NCBI GenBank assembly: GCA_016302435.1
Contig: JAEDNQ010000122.1
Coordinates: 1 to 6,752, forward strand
DNA from: Bacteroidaceae bacterium
GTDB taxonomy: Bacteria > Bacteroidota > Bacteroidia > Bacteroidales > Bacteroidaceae
Direction: 5' to 3'
DNA length: 6,752 bases
Shown here: piece after piece, positions 6,576 to 6,752 of the stretch
Layout of the letters: each line of letters opens with the position of its first letter
How positions within the stretch are numbered: the first letter of the stretch is position 1
Made by a program: the position numbers and the translations under genes
Notes under the pieces: generated by a model
What the model was told of the DNA's origin: nothing
The model's input: the letters and a program-made list of their open reading frames with translations, nothing else
Databases searched by the model: none

Positions 6576-6643
6576 AGAGCGTAGCGGCCCCCTGGGTAAT
6601 CGTCATCTCATTGTGTGTTTAACGCCCTGTAAGGGCAAAAGCA
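6576..6643. repeat. 68-bp direct repeat, copy 1
   Basis: This copy begins AGAGCGTAGCGG, has CCCTGGGTAAT near its left end, and ends with a small hairpin GCCCT-GTA-AGGGC (6624-6636) followed by AAAAGCA. It matches copy 2 at 64 of 68 positions. It starts 34 bp after the WbqC stop codon. The left partner of CCCTGGG, present before copy 2, is missing here, so this copy looks incomplete on its left side. Confidence 0.88.
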
Positions 6644-6656
6644 CATAGCCCAGGGC

Positions 6657-6724
6657 AGAGCGAAGCGGCACCCTGGGTAATTGTCATCTCATTGTGTGTT
6701 TCACGCCCTGTAAGGGCAAAAGCA
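6657..6724. repeat. 68-bp direct repeat, copy 2
   Basis: This copy lies 81 bp downstream of copy 1 in the same orientation and ends with the identical hairpin GCCCT-GTA-AGGGC (6705-6717). An extra inverted pair frames its left end: CCCAGGG (6649-6655) with CCCTGGG (6671-6677), enclosing AGCGAAGCGG. The full unit may therefore run from about 6647 to 6724 or beyond. Neither hairpin is followed by a T-run, so they are not classical terminators. From memory, similar CCCAGGG/CCCTGGG and GCCCTGTAAGGGC elements recur between genes in Bacteroidota genomes; I could not check this. Confidence 0.88.
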
Positions 6725-6752
6725 TAAATACACATGGTTCATCACACGGATG

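Noticed and set aside
6576..6724. A CRISPR array or tandem terminators after the WbqC gene
   Set aside because: Two copies separated by 13 bp do not make a CRISPR array, and the hairpins have short stems with no T-run.

Overview
The window looks like a chromosomal segment from a member of the Bacteroidota, most likely order Bacteroidales and possibly a Prevotella-like genome. Three things suggest this. The protein set is typical of the phylum: a DUF2851 protein, a very long signal peptidase I, a short DapB and a WbqC-family protein. The promoters fit the phylum's -7 consensus TAnnTTTG. None of the start codons has a clear Shine-Dalgarno sequence. Family names come from recognising motifs by eye; no database search was run.

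Layout. 1-362 is A+T-rich sequence with no supportable gene. 363-1805 (-) encodes a P-loop ATPase with a winged-helix region and a C-terminal DUF234/PD-(D/E)XK-like region. It has a good promoter of its own at 1825-1855. Directly upstream of that promoter lie two near-identical 45-bp units, each with perfect 12-bp inverted arms, and a decayed fragment of a third. 2156-3469 (-) encodes a DUF2851 protein, with a 19-bp tandem duplication across its stop codon. 3470-3620 is a compact divergent promoter region built on a perfect 10-bp inverted repeat. To its right, on the + strand, is a three-gene cluster: dapB (3621-4376), lepB (4409-5896) and a WbqC-family gene (5946-6542). The right edge holds two direct copies of a 68-bp element with small hairpins.

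How the parts fit. dapB (lysine and meso-diaminopimelate synthesis, so cell wall), lepB (signal peptide removal) and the WbqC gene (surface polysaccharide-linked) are closely spaced and probably form one housekeeping, envelope-related operon. The DUF2851 gene fires from the same divergent control region. The ATPase gene looks accessory: its codon use is more mixed than the C-ending codon preference of the + strand cluster, and it carries its own promoter and repeats.

The best candidate for something undescribed is the ATPase gene with its 52-bp-period palindromic array, which could be a self-regulated unit. This is inference. The 68-bp repeats at the right edge and the symmetric divergent promoter are the next most interesting.
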